Assembly (NCBI GenBank): GCA_027886175.1
Contig: JAJNNQ010000075.1
Coordinates: 8,225,001 to 8,289,000, forward strand
Origin: Phylloscopus collybita
Taxonomy: Eukaryota > Chordata > Aves > Passeriformes > Phylloscopidae
Direction of reading: 5' to 3'
Length of the DNA stretch: 64,000 bases
Made by a program: the position numbers and the translations under genes. The notes under the pieces are model-generated. The model was not told the origin of the DNA and ran no database searches. It saw nothing but the letters and a program-made list of their open reading frames with translations. This document shows, piece after piece, positions 62,897 through 64,000 of this stretch. How positions within the stretch are numbered: the first letter of the stretch is position 1; each line of letters opens with the position of its first letter.

Positions 62897-64000
62897 CCTA
62901 TGCAGATTCAAGCCAGTAATGGTACATTGGTCCAATTTCCTGCTGAACTCAATTGTTAAAACAATTTACCACTGTAAAATCCCACTTGATCCAGCACAGC
63001 AATATGTTGTCATGGAAACTTGAATCTATCCAGTCATTAATAACTTTCTTCACACGGGAATTTAAGTGCCATATTTTTCCAGATCAAATCAACCTACAAG
63101 TTTCCCATCTGACAGTAATATCAACAAAATTTATGAAGAACTGTTTCATAAATGGCATGCCAATGTTTAATCTGAGTAGCATTTAATAAAAGTAACATTT
63201 GAAACTACTACAAAATTAATACCTAAACCATTAAATGTCATAAGAATTATATATTTTATATATTTAATAGCATCTAGAAATATATGAGATATATCTATGT
63301 ATTTTATAATATATAATTTTGTTTGCTTTTTGTATTTTATAACACTTTACAATTTTATATAATAATTTTATGATTTGAAAACTTTAAATGTTTTGTCAGA
63401 GTGATACCTTTATATGAAGTGTGTCAGTCAGTTTTTGTAAAACAAGAAGTAATCTCCGTTCTTTAAATTGTACTTATAATTGTAACAAAAGTTTCTTTTA
63501 CTTACTTGTTTCTCTTCATCTTGGTCTTGGCTATATAGTGACTTGTAAAAATAAGCAAGTAGATTGCTAATAATCTTCAGAGATGAAAATATGACTTTTA
63601 TGAGACCCTGTGTATTAAAAATGTGCCCATCAAATACTCAGAGATATGTCAGATAAACATCTGGGCTTTTGGATGACAAAACACAGAAATTAAGATTTTT
63701 TTTTTTTTACCAGTGATACTCATTAGAATATTAGAATAGCTAGCTGACTTTTTTTGTTGAAACTGAAGAAAGGAATTTTTTGTTACATTCATACATTTTT
63801 TAAAGCATGTACACTGCGTGGAAAAGATTATTTTTTTCCTTTGGATAAGGTTTTTTAATTTAAAAATTAATCTAATCAGAAGAAATCTGAATATTGGTGA
63901 GCAGAATACACAATTTTGTTTAAAACCTTGCCAATCTGTTCCCTGGTGTCATAGTTTATTTTTTCCCTTCCTTTATTCTCTCTTCTATTTTCAGGCTCAC
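62897..64000. other. Non-coding AT-rich DNA to the window edge
   Basis: No gene recognised. Contains very AT-rich patches (63240-63380) and an A/T-run at about 63696-63709. Confidence 0.55.

Overview
This window looks like a piece of a bird chromosome, probably intergenic or intronic. It is AT-rich, has no long open reading frame, and shows no operons, ribosome-binding sites, tRNAs, rRNAs or CRISPR arrays. Two repeat classes point to a bird. One is 3' fragments of CR1 LINE retrotransposons, recognised by the conserved 3' untranslated region, the 8-bp terminal repeat and degenerate ORF2 C-terminal peptides. The other is several copies of an avian endogenous-retrovirus LTR whose antisense edge reads CATGGTTTAACCCC. 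I did no database search, so subfamily names are withheld and the species is not determined.

Layout. 1-10023: non-coding DNA with simple repeats, including a 40-A tract. 10026-10672: CR1, minus strand. 12864-13695: CR1, plus strand. 16356-16652: two CR1 3' ends in opposite orientation. 17077-17897: CR1, minus strand, with an AT-rich internal interval. 22646-23231: complete solo LTR with a 5-bp target duplication. 28549-28612: small CR1 relic. 32521-33883: a truncated LTR of the same family followed by an unrelated ~1-kb LTR. 34278-34323: a candidate signal-peptide first exon, the only stretch with gene-like architecture. 35241-35334: CR1 relic. 36684-36951: candidate short LTR, minus strand. 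38552-39892: an LTR split by a CR1 insertion. 46493-46613: GATA/AGATAG microsatellite. 49626-50210: second complete solo LTR with a 5-bp duplication. 53173-53349: a cluster of palindromes next to a 32-bp sequence that recurs 1.67 kb downstream. 62428-62896: CR1, plus strand. The remaining stretches are described below as unrecognised non-coding DNA.

No genes can be shown to work together here. What the sequence does show is a history of insertions: the CATGGTTTAACCCC LTR family predates at least one CR1 insertion, since a CR1 sits inside one LTR. All four LTR copies lie in the same (minus) orientation, and each full one is a solo LTR without internal retroviral genes. I found no convincing new biological system. 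The best leads are the candidate signal-peptide exon near the 33-kb LTR, the nested CR1/LTR, the possible 268-bp LTR and the 53-kb hairpin cluster.
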